A stretch of 15,169 nt of DNA. Source: Xanthoparmelia taractica. Lineage: Eukaryota; Ascomycota; Lecanoromycetes; Lecanorales; Parmeliaceae. The stretch lies in NCBI GenBank assembly GCA_033085395.1, contig JANQBS010000543.1:1-15169 (forward strand), given 5' to 3'. Both the position numbers and the translations under genes were made by a program. The notes below the pieces were generated by a model, which did no database searches, was not told the DNA's origin, and worked only from the letters and a program-made list of their open reading frames with translations. Shown here in pieces: positions 1 to 7,626 of this stretch (position 1 is the stretch's first letter; the number at the start of each line of letters is the position of its first letter).

Positions 1-796
1 AAATACGTTTTTCTAGATCGATTATTAAGATTATTTATAAGTCGATAAAAGCTTTTCTTTATTATATATTCGAAGATGTTAATCTTTATATTATTTATGC
101 GAAGCGTGTAATTATAATAACTAAGAATATATAATTATAAAAAACGATCGCAAATTCTTTTCATGATGCGAAGAAAAAAAAGAAAAATTTGCTATTATAG
201 TTAGCGTACTAGTAATTCTTTTAATAATTAAATAAATTAAATATATTAATAGTAATAGAAATAGCTCGCCAAGCCCTAGATAATTACGAAGATCTTTCGC
301 AACACGATATCAAATACGATAACGAGCTTAGCTTAATAACGTGATAATAAAGTAAAGTAATAGTGATAGCGATAATAAAGTGAAGTAATGATTAGAATAA
401 TGACTAGAATACTTAATAACGTGATAATGAAGTGAAGTGATAACTAGAATAATAACTAGAATACGTTCGTATGATTCTATATAGAGTAACTTATTCTATA
501 TATAGTATATTTCTCATACCCCTACATATAATATAAAATATCCCTACATATACTAGAAATTTCTCAGACTATTTTATGATATTAACACGTCTTCTAGATT
601 ATCTCATATAAATCAAATGATATAATCTCAATATTATATCATATCATAATATGATATCGACACTCCATATCCCAGACTATCCCAGATCTTTTCGACTCGT
701 AATTACGATTTATTAATTATAATTAATTAGGTGACTAAAAAGAAGAAGACGATTACTTTAAACGTCTTTTATATTATTATTATTATACGAGAAGAT
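1..796. repeat. AT-rich decayed repeat DNA
   Basis: This stretch is strongly AT-rich and dominated by TA, AAT and ATA runs, unlike the gene-bearing remainder. No reading frame of useful length is open. It contains an imperfect internal repeat: a block beginning TTAATAACGTGATAAT at 333 recurs at 413 and runs to about 464, with shared AAAGTGAAGT and GACTAGAATAC-like pieces. The composition and the adjoining mutated frame (797-1098) fit transposon DNA inactivated by repeat-induced point mutation, a fungal process that turns C:G into T:A in duplicated DNA. Nothing identifies the original element. Confidence is good for 'AT-rich decayed DNA' and moderate for RIP as the cause. Confidence 0.6.
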
Positions 797-1098
797 TTAA
801 GTGTTAGAAGAGATGAATTAAGAGGTGCTATATGAGGTGAAATAGCTACGTTAAGAGATATCGTCCGAGGAGAACGCAGATCAGTCTATATGTAGAGCAA
901 CGAGAGTATATTTAAATCTTTTTAGATGTAGGTAGCTGAAATAGAGTGGATATGTGAGTTCGCTGAGCGTATTTCTAGTAGTAAGCAGAGAAGGAAGCCA
1001 GTTAATCAGATGTGACTATAAAAGAATATTTAAATGATTCAATTGCGAGGTCTTAAATAATTACTTTTTGATAAGAGAGGCGTGTGGAAGCTTGCCCT
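797..1098 (+). pseudogene. RIP-like relic of a transposon-type ORF
   Basis: Read in the frame starting at 797, this segment gives a protein-like string with several in-frame stops. Readable pieces include LRDIVRGERRSVYM and VAEIEWICEFAERISSSKQ, charged and helical in character. The stops are TGA, TAG and TAA (the first TGA at 833-835), in places where CGA, CAG or CAA codons would fit. That is what C-to-T change on the coding strand produces. The pattern suggests a transposon gag- or accessory-type ORF killed by RIP, but no catalytic motif is visible and the family cannot be named. It could also be a chance frame in AT-rich DNA. Confidence 0.4.
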
Positions 1099-1147
1099 GA
1101 TGTCATTAAGAGTCTCCGTAATTTTCTCCCGTATTAACTCGATTTGA

Positions 1148-1206
1148 GGGGGTGTATATGTAGGGAAATAGGGGGTGTACATGTAGGGAAAGGGGGTGTA
1201 CACGTA
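1148..1206 (+). repeat. Short G-rich tandem repeat, three units
   Basis: Three direct copies of a unit close to GGGGGTGTACATGTAGGG start at 1148, 1171 and 1192, so the periods are 23 and 21 nt. The first copy has TATATG in place of TACATG, and the third breaks off after GTACACGTA. Each of the first two copies ends in TAGGGAA. The TAGGG core resembles a fungal telomere hexamer, but the units are too long and different to be an interstitial telomere tract. The function is unknown; it may be an internal repeat of a degraded element. Confidence 0.7.
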
Positions 1207-1530
1207 TCACCTCCCTTAAAAAATGCCTATTGCGCATACTACTCAGCCCTATGGACTGTTCGGGTTGGGGGTGAACCCTTCTGGGAGAGCTGCGGCAACC
1301 GCTCATGGAGTACCCCACCCGCCTGCTAATACCCTGAACCCTAACGGAGTCTGGCTGCTTTGATCCCAGATACAAGCTCGACGGTGATTTCTTTTCTTTT
1401 GGCGTATCGTATAGAGAGTTTCTCCGGAAAACTGATAAGATTGGGAAGATTGATGGGGACGTATAGAATCAGGTCTTCACGTCAAGTTGACTTCTTGAGA
1501 CGATGAATGATCGGACACTGGCGTCTTATG

Positions 1531-1557
1531 CAAGGGATTAGAGTACGCTAATCCTTG
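1531..1557. repeat. Perfect-loop hairpin CAAGG(G)ATTAG
   Basis: The left arm at 1531-1541 (CAAGGGATTAG) pairs with the right arm at 1548-1557 (CTAATCCTTG), with one bulged G and a 6-nt loop, AGTACG. No T-run follows it, so it is unlikely to be a Pol III terminator. Its role is unknown. Confidence 0.5.
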
Positions 1558-1635
1558 ATAGGCTACTGGGAGAGCATATACACAGAGGCTTTACTTAGCT
1601 TTATAGAGTATCAGTCAACCTTGCCCTCTATGGGG

Positions 1636-1679
1636 AAGCCGCGCGGGGTTCCATTGTATATTATAGGACGACGCGGCTT
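1636..1679. repeat. Inverted repeat AAGCCGCG / CGCGGCTT
   Basis: AAGCCGCG at 1636-1643 is matched by its reverse complement CGCGGCTT at 1672-1679, around a 28-nt AT-rich spacer. The arms are only 8 bp, so the pair may be chance or a remnant of a small element. No target-site duplication is obvious. Confidence 0.35.
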
Positions 1680-2043
1680 ATTGAGGAATTGTCTATGAAT
1701 GTGCTTCGTAGATTAAACAGCAATTATATTACATTTCGTGGAGGGAGCAGCGCCGAATGGCTGAGCTGGAGTGGACGAAGCGAAGGCGCGTAATGTTGGC
1801 AATGGTGACGACGAATGATCTGTGACTATGCGGAAATTGTGACGGTGGCAGCTGACTAACTCCTCCCAGCGGGCACAAGCATTCTCGTAGGCCAAAGTAC
1901 CGTTCTTCAAATTAATGACACAGATGACCAAGTGGGTAGATCACCTTCAGTCTCGGGAGTCCATTATCCCAAAAACGGCCCCTTTACCAAAAGTTTAGAA
2001 GCTGTTTATATACACAGATAGATTTGAATTAAATGTACAATGA

Positions 2044-2121
2044 GCTCACATGGGTTAGTGGTAAACTTGGTCGTTGCCATCCGAATTCGACCAGCCCCCG
2101 GTTCGATTCCGGGTGTGAGCA
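2044..2121 (+). tRNA. tRNA-Gly(GCC) with a 7-nt intron
   Basis: The acceptor stem is GCTCACA (2044-2050) with TGTGAGC (2114-2120), then discriminator A (2121). The D arm is GGTT/AACT around an AGTGGTA loop; it contains a good A box. The anticodon stem is GGTCG/CGACC, and the T arm CCCGG-TTCGATT-CCGGG is a full B box. The anticodon loop reads TTGCCA, then TCCGAAT, then T. Removing 2080-2086 at the canonical place, one base 3' of the anticodon, leaves a normal 7-base loop TTGCCAT with anticodon GCC (2076-2078). The mature length is then 71 nt, typical of eukaryotic glycine tRNA. T-runs at 2129-2133 and 2135-2139 end transcription. G1-C72, C2-G71 and A73 fit glycine identity. Without splicing the loop would be 14 nt, so the alternative is a tRNA pseudogene. 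Confidence 0.88.
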
Positions 2122-2128
2122 CTTAGAA

Positions 2129-2139
2129 TTTTTATTTTT
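2129..2139 (+). terminator. Pol III terminator of first tRNA-Gly
   Basis: Two TTTTT runs (2129-2133 and 2135-2139) begin 8 nt after the tRNA 3' end, a standard RNA polymerase III stop. Confidence 0.8.
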
Positions 2140-2371
2140 GAATCCTTCGAACGATTCCGTCTCGGTACGGTCTTTTTGGCTGGCGACCCCTTTTTAGATT
2201 TTAGAAAGGAATAATGGTACGAAGTGTCTGGACGCCCGGGGTTCAGCGCTCATCATCCCGGGCTCTCCTCCGAAAGTATGGCTAGGGCTAGCGATAGTGC
2301 TGTGCAAGGTTTGACCGCGGAGTGTCTGTCACGTTTTCATATTATTATTTAGTGTCAATTTGTCATAAAAG

Positions 2372-2450
2372 GCTCACATGGGTTAGTGGTAAACTTGGTC
2401 GTTGCCATCACATTCTCGACCAGCCCCCGGTTCGATTCCGGGTGTGAGCA
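2372..2450 (+). tRNA. tRNA-Gly(GCC) with an 8-nt intron
   Basis: This is a second copy in the same direction, 250 nt downstream of the first. Every position of the mature tRNA is identical to the first copy: acceptor stem, D arm, anticodon stem, variable AGCC, T arm and discriminator A. The anticodon GCC is at 2404-2406. The insert at the canonical intron site is 8 nt (2408-2415, TCACATTC), against 7 nt in the first copy, and its sequence differs. Flanks are unrelated apart from T-rich DNA downstream. Identical mature parts with different inserts argue that both genes are functional and both inserts are spliced introns, making this a dispersed or locally duplicated gene pair. Mature length after splicing is 71 nt. 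Confidence 0.9.
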
Positions 2451-2455
2451 TTTCC

Positions 2456-2460
2456 TTTTT
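2456..2460 (+). terminator. Pol III terminator of second tRNA-Gly
   Basis: A TTTTT run 6 nt after the tRNA 3' end, followed by AATTTTT, is a standard RNA polymerase III stop. Confidence 0.8.
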
Positions 2461-2992
2461 AATTTTTCAAGCTCTTTTGGACAAGTTCATCACAGTATGC
2501 TTCTTTTTGGCTCTCTCTTTTACCTGTACGTGGTGCCGGCTACGAATCTTTTGTCGGTAGGTCTTTACTCGAAACCGCCCTTCGGCCAACCAAACGAACC
2601 CCTCCACAGGCCATTTTACCACAACTCCAGGATGATTTTTGTTTGTAAGGTGAAGATGCTTACTATGTGACGCCCTCTTCTTCCTAGATAAAACGTTCTG
2701 ATCTGATCAATTAGAGTCTTAGATATCTTAACCTTACTAGCACTAAAGAAAGAGTACCTACCTAGTTTGATGAAATGTTTGGGCATTTTGGTGGTGCTAG
2801 CCCTAGCCCTAACATTGCATATCCCAGGGAATTGCGTATCCCATGAAGGAAGAAACCGGCTACGGACATCATCACACCGCTGCCGAAAAACGCCAATGAC
2901 AAAGAAGATGCTCTAACCTCTCAATCAACACCTTTTCTTCTCTTTACTCTTTCCCCCCTTCCCCCCTCCAAAACTCAATTGAAACGCACCAA
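2461..2992. other. Spacer and presumed HIT-gene promoter
   Basis: No gene is supported here. The open frame starting at 2386 runs through the tRNA and is a shadow. GCTAGCCCTAGC at 2796-2807 is an inverted copy of GCTAGGGCTAGC at 2281-2292, so the two sites flank the second tRNA gene in opposite orientation; the right copy continues as CCTAAC. From about 2935 the + strand becomes a nearly pure C/T tract leading into the start of the HIT gene. Pyrimidine-rich tracts are common just upstream of fungal start codons. Confidence 0.5.
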
Positions 2993-3901
2993 ATGCCCTC
3001 CCCACCGCCCCCCAACCCATCCTGCCCCTTCTGCGCCATCGCTCTCGCCAACCCTCCCTCTCCGTCCCTTTCCCTCTCCCACTTTCCCTCCTCTCCCCTC
3101 TCCCCCCTTTCCTCCCCAGTCCCAACCCAAAGCCCCTCCACTTCACCCTCCCCCTCCGCAAACCCCGCCACCACCACCCCTCCTCCACCACCCGCCCACA
3201 TCATCCTCTCCACAACCAACGTCCTCGTCTTCCTAGACCACGCGCCCATATCGCGCGGGCACGTCCTGGTGGTCGTGCGGCCGCATCGGGAAAAACTGAG
3301 TGATGTGCGGGTTGAAGAGGGGGAGGCGGTGGGGCGGTGGTTGGGGGTTGTGAGTCGGGCGGTTGTGGGTGCTGTTGGGGAGGATGAGGGGGGTGATGGT
3401 ACCGGGGTTGTTGGAGGAGGAAGAGGAGGAAGGGAGGATGTAGATGTGGGAGATTGGAACGTCGTGCAGAATAACGGTGCGTATCTGTTTCAACCCCTAC
3501 CTCAGACGCCAGAGTTTTCGCACACGAAAGTTGGGAAATACGAGAGGGATTGCTGATGTCTTGGTGATTTTAAATATATAGGAGCACGCGCGGCGCAGGT
3601 GGTACCGCATGTCCATTTCCACATCATACCGCGCGTAGGCGATGATGTGCCGGAGGTGAAGGCGAGGAGCTGGACTGTGTTTGGGAAAGGACAGAGGGAG
3701 GAGCTGGATGAGGATGATGCGGTTGTGTTGGTTGGGAGGATGAGGGAGAGGTTGAAGGGGGAGGTGGAGAGGGTCAGGAGGAGGGAGGGTGACGGGGCGG
3801 TGAGGAGGTTGTTTGGGGATGGGGGGGAGATTGTTGGGGGGAATGGGAATAGGGAGGGGAACGGGTTGTGGAAGAGCACAGGGAGAAGGAGTAAGCTGTG
3901 A
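2993..3901 (+). CDS. HIT-family hydrolase with C-terminal SKL (PTS1)
   Basis: HIT proteins (HINT/Hnt1 and Fhit relatives) hydrolyse or transfer nucleotide monophosphates from adenosine-phosphate substrates. Exons are 2993-3476 and 3582-3901, with one 105-nt intron (donor GTGCGT, branch CTGAT at 3553, acceptor ATATAG), giving 267 aa. Residues 11-14 are CPFC, the usual HINT-type opening. A Pro/Ser/Thr-rich insert follows (about 20-70), then the core LVFLDHAPISRGHVLVV, a Gly/Val/Glu-rich loop and WNVVQNNG. The catalytic motif HVHFHIIP is formed by exon 2, with its histidines at 171, 173 and 175; the middle one is the nucleophile in the family. The reading frame ends RRSKL-stop, a textbook peroxisomal targeting signal 1. 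At 267 aa it is longer than the roughly 130-160 aa of simple HINTs because of low-complexity inserts. The substrate is unknown; peroxisomal location is inferred only from SKL. It is convergent with TRM11. Confidence 0.88.
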
Positions 3902-4264
3902 GAGACGGACAGCTAGGTGTCTTTGTATATATATGGATGTTTGACTATCTTCTTGTTTGCTCTGCGGCCACGGCCTTGTGATAGTGTGACGATTTGGCGG
4001 TACTCTATCTGTTGGCTTGTGGAACGTGTGTTTGATTGTTCGATATCTCGAGTGTCCTTATCCTACGCGATTAAGATACGTGTGCATGAGTTGCAAAGGG
4101 GCTTCTTCAAGCTTGCGTTGGAATTCGAACTTCCAAGAAAGATTTACAGACTACGCTGGGAGCAAGTATCCCTGACAAGCCTCTCGTAGGCCCTTATCTG
4201 CTTCTCGCTTGATTTCTGCTCTTTGCAGCTCTCATTGTTGTTAACCTAGCAATGAGGCTTTTCA
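3902..4264. other. Convergent 3' intergenic region
   Basis: This is the tail-to-tail gap between the HIT gene (+) and TRM11 (-), presumably holding both 3' untranslated regions and polyadenylation signals. The open frame at 3917-4189 (+) has no recognisable content and is judged a chance ORF. Otherwise I see nothing in it. Confidence 0.6.
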
Positions 4265-6051
4265 TCAACTTTCAGTCGTCATCCATGCCTGGCGCTCATT
4301 TCCTAAGTCTTTTCTCAGAATCTCAATTTCTGCTTGCCGCTCTTCGCTTTTCTCAACGAGAATACTTTCAAGAGCACGCAATTCTTGATCCTTTTCCATG
4401 GCACGGTTCTTTAGCTCGTCAAGCTCTTTCTGCTTCGCTAGGAGTGCGTTGGAGATGGTATTCTCTTCAAGTCTTTGCCCACCCTTCACCTCAGCAGCGG
4501 CAGTTTTATTTGGATCCTCGCTTGCCGCTGAAGGCTTGAAGCCTTCGAAGTACTAGTGCTAATCATTAGCGTTCCCATATATTCACATATAGAAAGGTAT
4601 TACTCACTCTCTTTCTAAATGAGTTGAGGTCATTGGCGTTGCTTCCTCTCGCAGCTTCCCTTTGCCGCAGGCTCAAATTTCCTTTAACTTCAGAGTCATG
4701 CAGTCTCCTATATGTCAAAAGCCTTCTTGACCCTTTACTTGGTTCGTTAGTGGAGCATACCAAATGCGTAGCAAGGACGTACATTTGTTGAAGGTCTGCA
4801 CGCAAACACTGACAAGACCTAAGCATGGATGGGCTGGAATGCCCAAGACGACATCTTCATCGTTCGCAGTTGGCATCCACAGAGAAAGCCTACCGCCATC
4901 GACCAACATGAAGGCAGCAAATTCAAGTAGATCTTCCAGCATGGCTTCGAAGCTGTAAGGCTTCTTTGGAGGGATGTATTTGTCCTGTCTACGGACGTCA
5001 GCAATAGAAATGATGGAGTAAGATGACTTGTACAAGTGCAACGCCTCCCCATTACTATACACAGCTTCCTTTCCACCCCCATTCTTCGTCCCCAGAACTT
5101 TCAGACCTTCTCTTACCCCATAAGGTGGGTCACCAACAATACCATCAAGCCATCTTCCTCTCCTGAGGGGGCTATGAGTTAAATCGGAGATAAATCCATC
5201 TAGGTATCTATCAAGCAATCCATATTGGCGGAAATTGGTCTTTATGTTCTTGCCATTCTTGCCTCGAACCATTCGGCCGTCGATGTCAGACCCGAAAGTC
5301 CTAGCGCCAAAATGTGAACAAGCAATGGGAAAACTGCCTGTGCCAACAAAAGGGTCGTAGAATATTTTGTCTGGAGCAGCGAGAGTGAGATTAGCTGTCA
5401 GAAGCGCGAGCTCCGAGTCCATGGATGTAGTGTTAATGTACTCCCTAGTCTTTAAGCTGTAGTCAACAATGGCATGCCGTGAACTACCGCCCAAATATCT
5501 ACCAAGGTAGATTTGCTTCGGACCCGGGACATTATACTCGTATTCTTCAAGGATAGTGAAAGTCTGCTCTGCATCTCGCATACGGATAGGGCCATTGAAA
5601 TCCATATAGTTGAAGGATTCAATGATAGCTTTCTGCTCGAGTAACGTTCGAGAGCCGGAAAAAGAGTCGAATTCGAACCTGAAAGAGCATGATTGATACT
5701 GCGGCCATCGGCTCTTTGTGCGCTTGACGACGTCTGCGTGGAGGTCATCGTAACTTGTTCCGCTGCCCCATAGCTCGTAGATACCTTTACCTGAGATGCT
5801 GCGGCTTAGGAGAGATTTTGCTGCTGCTTCATCCTTTAAGCGGACTATTGAGTATGGAGACTGTACAAATCAGACATTGACCCGGAAGAACTTGCGCCAG
5901 ACGACATAGCATGTCAACCGAGGAAGTCAAGACATACGCTTTCAGTGTAGAAAAGGAACTCGACGTTGATATTTGCAAGCAGGGCTAACGCCTCGACCTC
6001 AGGCTTACGAAAGGACTCATGGAGTTGTACGAAACGAATAAGGCAATCCAT
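4265..6051 (-). CDS. TRM11: tRNA (guanine10-N2)-methyltransferase catalytic subunit Trm11
   Basis: Trm11, working with Trm112, uses S-adenosylmethionine to make N2-methylguanosine at tRNA position 10 in the cytoplasm. Four exons join in frame: 6051-5938, 5860-4783, 4732-4608 and 4552-4265, giving 534 aa. Introns are 77, 50 and 55 nt with donors GTATGT, GTACGT and GTGAGT. The start MDCLIRFVQLHESFRKPEVE matches the family N-terminus. A THUMP-like RNA-binding half includes KGIYELWGSGTSYDDLH. Next come SAM motif I DPFVGTGSF (from residue 207) and the catalytic motif DPPYGVREG (from residue 282). The third exon restores the family signature FNKWSRRLLTYRR, whose W codon is split by the intron, and FRKRYFEGF crosses the last junction. 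Residues about 466-525 form a highly charged coiled coil, an extra tail compared with the 433-aa yeast protein. An SDR pseudogene lies 243 nt upstream, so the promoter is in 6052-6294. Confidence 0.95.
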
Positions 6052-6294
6052 CAGTACAGATGGTTGATGAGCTATTGGCCATGGATTATTGTCGATGATG
6101 GGGTTAGAAGTGTTGAGTTACACGCTTTTCCAATTCGTCTTCAGTGGATTTGCTATTACGAATTTAGGGCGGGTTGCTTTCCATTTTTCACCAAAGTTCC
6201 GAAATGTGCACACATGGCAACTTTATATGATGCATTGACTCTGATTACTTTCGAAGAGCTGATCTATAATAACTGCTGCCTTGCGAAAGACCTT

Positions 6295-7033
6295 CTACCA
6301 CGGCACTTGGCTTACCTCCTCCTCATCGCCTTCCAGTTACCAAAAGTCATTCTCGTACTTCTCCTTCTCCGCGAATGCCAGCTCTGCGACCACTCTCGCC
6401 CCGTCCAATGGATCCTTCGTGCCCGTAGTACCGTTGAATGCAGTCTTGCAATGACCTGGGCTTGCGGCATGAAAAGTCGCAGTAGGCTCTGCCTTTGCAT
6501 ACACACTGTTCAAGATTTGAGAGCCTTCTTGCTGACTTAGTAAGAGATGACCTTCGATGGTGGGAGATTGCCGGTCGATGACAGATGAAGAGAGGCGCGA
6601 GCGGAAGAAATGTTGATGATTCGAGCGTTCGGAGAGCTTCCTTCATGAGATGTAGGAAGGTGACCATCATGAGAGCGACGTCAGTGATGTTGGTGTTGAT
6701 GGTCTAAGCGTAGCTTTCTTGGATTTCTGAGCCGTCTGGCCTTTCGCGGATGGCGACCCCAGCATTGTTGACAAGAATGTCAAGTCGTCCATACTGCTTC
6801 CGAATCTCTCGCTCCGCCACCTTGAGACTCAGCTCGTTTGCGAGGTCCAATTCCACGAGGCCGATCTCAGCTTGCACGCCCTAACTTGGCAGTTCCTGAA
6901 TTGACAATTCCCCGCTCTCCGTGCTGCGAGCGGCAAGATCGTGATCTGATGGAGAGCGAGTGGCCAAAGTCTGAAGAACTGAGAAGCCTATGCCTCTGTT
7001 CGCTCCTGTGATGACCATTGCTCTTGGCGACAT
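6295..7033 (-). pseudogene. Broken short-chain dehydrogenase/reductase (carbonyl-reductase type)
   Basis: Read from the ATG at 7033, the first frame gives the classical SDR opening MSPRAMVITGANRGIGFSVL, with the TGxxxGxG cofactor motif. It continues with GRLDILVNNAGV (the NNAG motif) and MVTFLHLMKEALRT. In-frame TAG codons lie at 6883-6881 and 6706-6704. The sequence then shifts to a second frame reading RIINISSARASLHLSS and ISY-stop-VSKKAL, so the stop (6539-6537) falls inside the YxxxK active site; another stop is at 6512-6510. A third frame carries GTKDPLDGARVVAELAFAEK and ends at TAG 6297-6295, with a TAA at 6339-6337. Five or more nonsense codons and two frame changes rule out function as a normal SDR. 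Base composition is ordinary, so this is plain decay, not RIP. The original protein would have been about 245 aa. Confidence 0.88.
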
Positions 7034-7626
7034 GTTGAGCTTTGATCAAATTGCCCTGTTGGGCTTGATATGCATCAAATGTTTGAAGGATGATATCTGA
7101 GTACATGATGGATACTTTATGATGGATATACTATGATATGAGAGTAATGAGAAGTATTTTTTGAACAGGTCAGCAATTGGGGGAGTCATGGCTCCTTTAT
7201 AGTTAGTGATCGAATCCGGGTCGGACCATCGGGCGGCTTTATCTCCAACATCCCTCATAACCCAAAAGCCGCCGGAGAATAAGGGCGTAAAGTCCGTAAG
7301 GTTGTCCGTTTGCGGTTGAGACCCTCAGACTGAACAAAGTACTTTAGCGTATGCTTGCAAACCACATTGTCGAAATTGTTGAAGTGGCTTACTGATTCTG
7401 AGTGCAAACGCCATCTCTTCATCATGAATTCGTGATGGGGGGAAATCTATGTATCAAGGGTTCAGGTCTCTTGGCATGAACTTAGTCTAATCTTGGTTGG
7501 GAAATCACTAGGGCCGGAATATCAATATCACCGCACAGAAAACTCGCGACACTTAGTCCCAAGTTGCTTGCCCTCACTCTCTCTCCCCAGTGTTAACCGC
7601 TCAGTAACTATCTTCTCTCCCTGAAC
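7034..7626. other. Divergent intergenic region upstream of eIF3h
   Basis: No gene is supported. The short minus-strand ORFs over 7046-7258 look like chance frames. The region must contain the eIF3h promoter, and once held the promoter of the now-broken SDR gene. A C/T-rich tract with CTCTCTCTCC lies at about 7575-7590, shortly before the eIF3h start. Confidence 0.5.

Larger units (their letters stand above)
1099..2043. other. Intergenic, no recognisable gene
   Basis: Base composition returns to about genome average here. The open frames at 1144-1329 (+), 1106-1375 (-) and 1713-1931 (-) are short and show no domain, good start context or spliceable partner that I recognise. The stretch holds the G-rich tandem repeat at 1148-1206, a hairpin at 1531-1557 and an inverted repeat at 1636-1679. 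It may be the edge of a transposable element or ordinary spacer before the tRNA genes. Confidence 0.5.

Noticed and set aside
2796..2815. Interstitial telomere repeat
   Set aside because: CCCTAGCCCTAAC contains only one true CCTAAC-like unit; it is too short and imperfect to call telomeric.
2979..3236. Proline-rich alternative frame in the HIT gene
   Set aside because: It is a by-product of the C/T-rich tract; only the frame from 2993 joins to the HIT catalytic motif.
4566..4826. Separate 86-codon minus-strand ORF
   Set aside because: Its useful middle is TRM11 exon 3 (4732-4608); the ends are intron sequence.
6019..6540. 173-codon plus-strand ORF
   Set aside because: It lies antisense over the TRM11 start and the SDR pseudogene, has no recognisable domain, and conflicts with well-supported minus-strand sequence.
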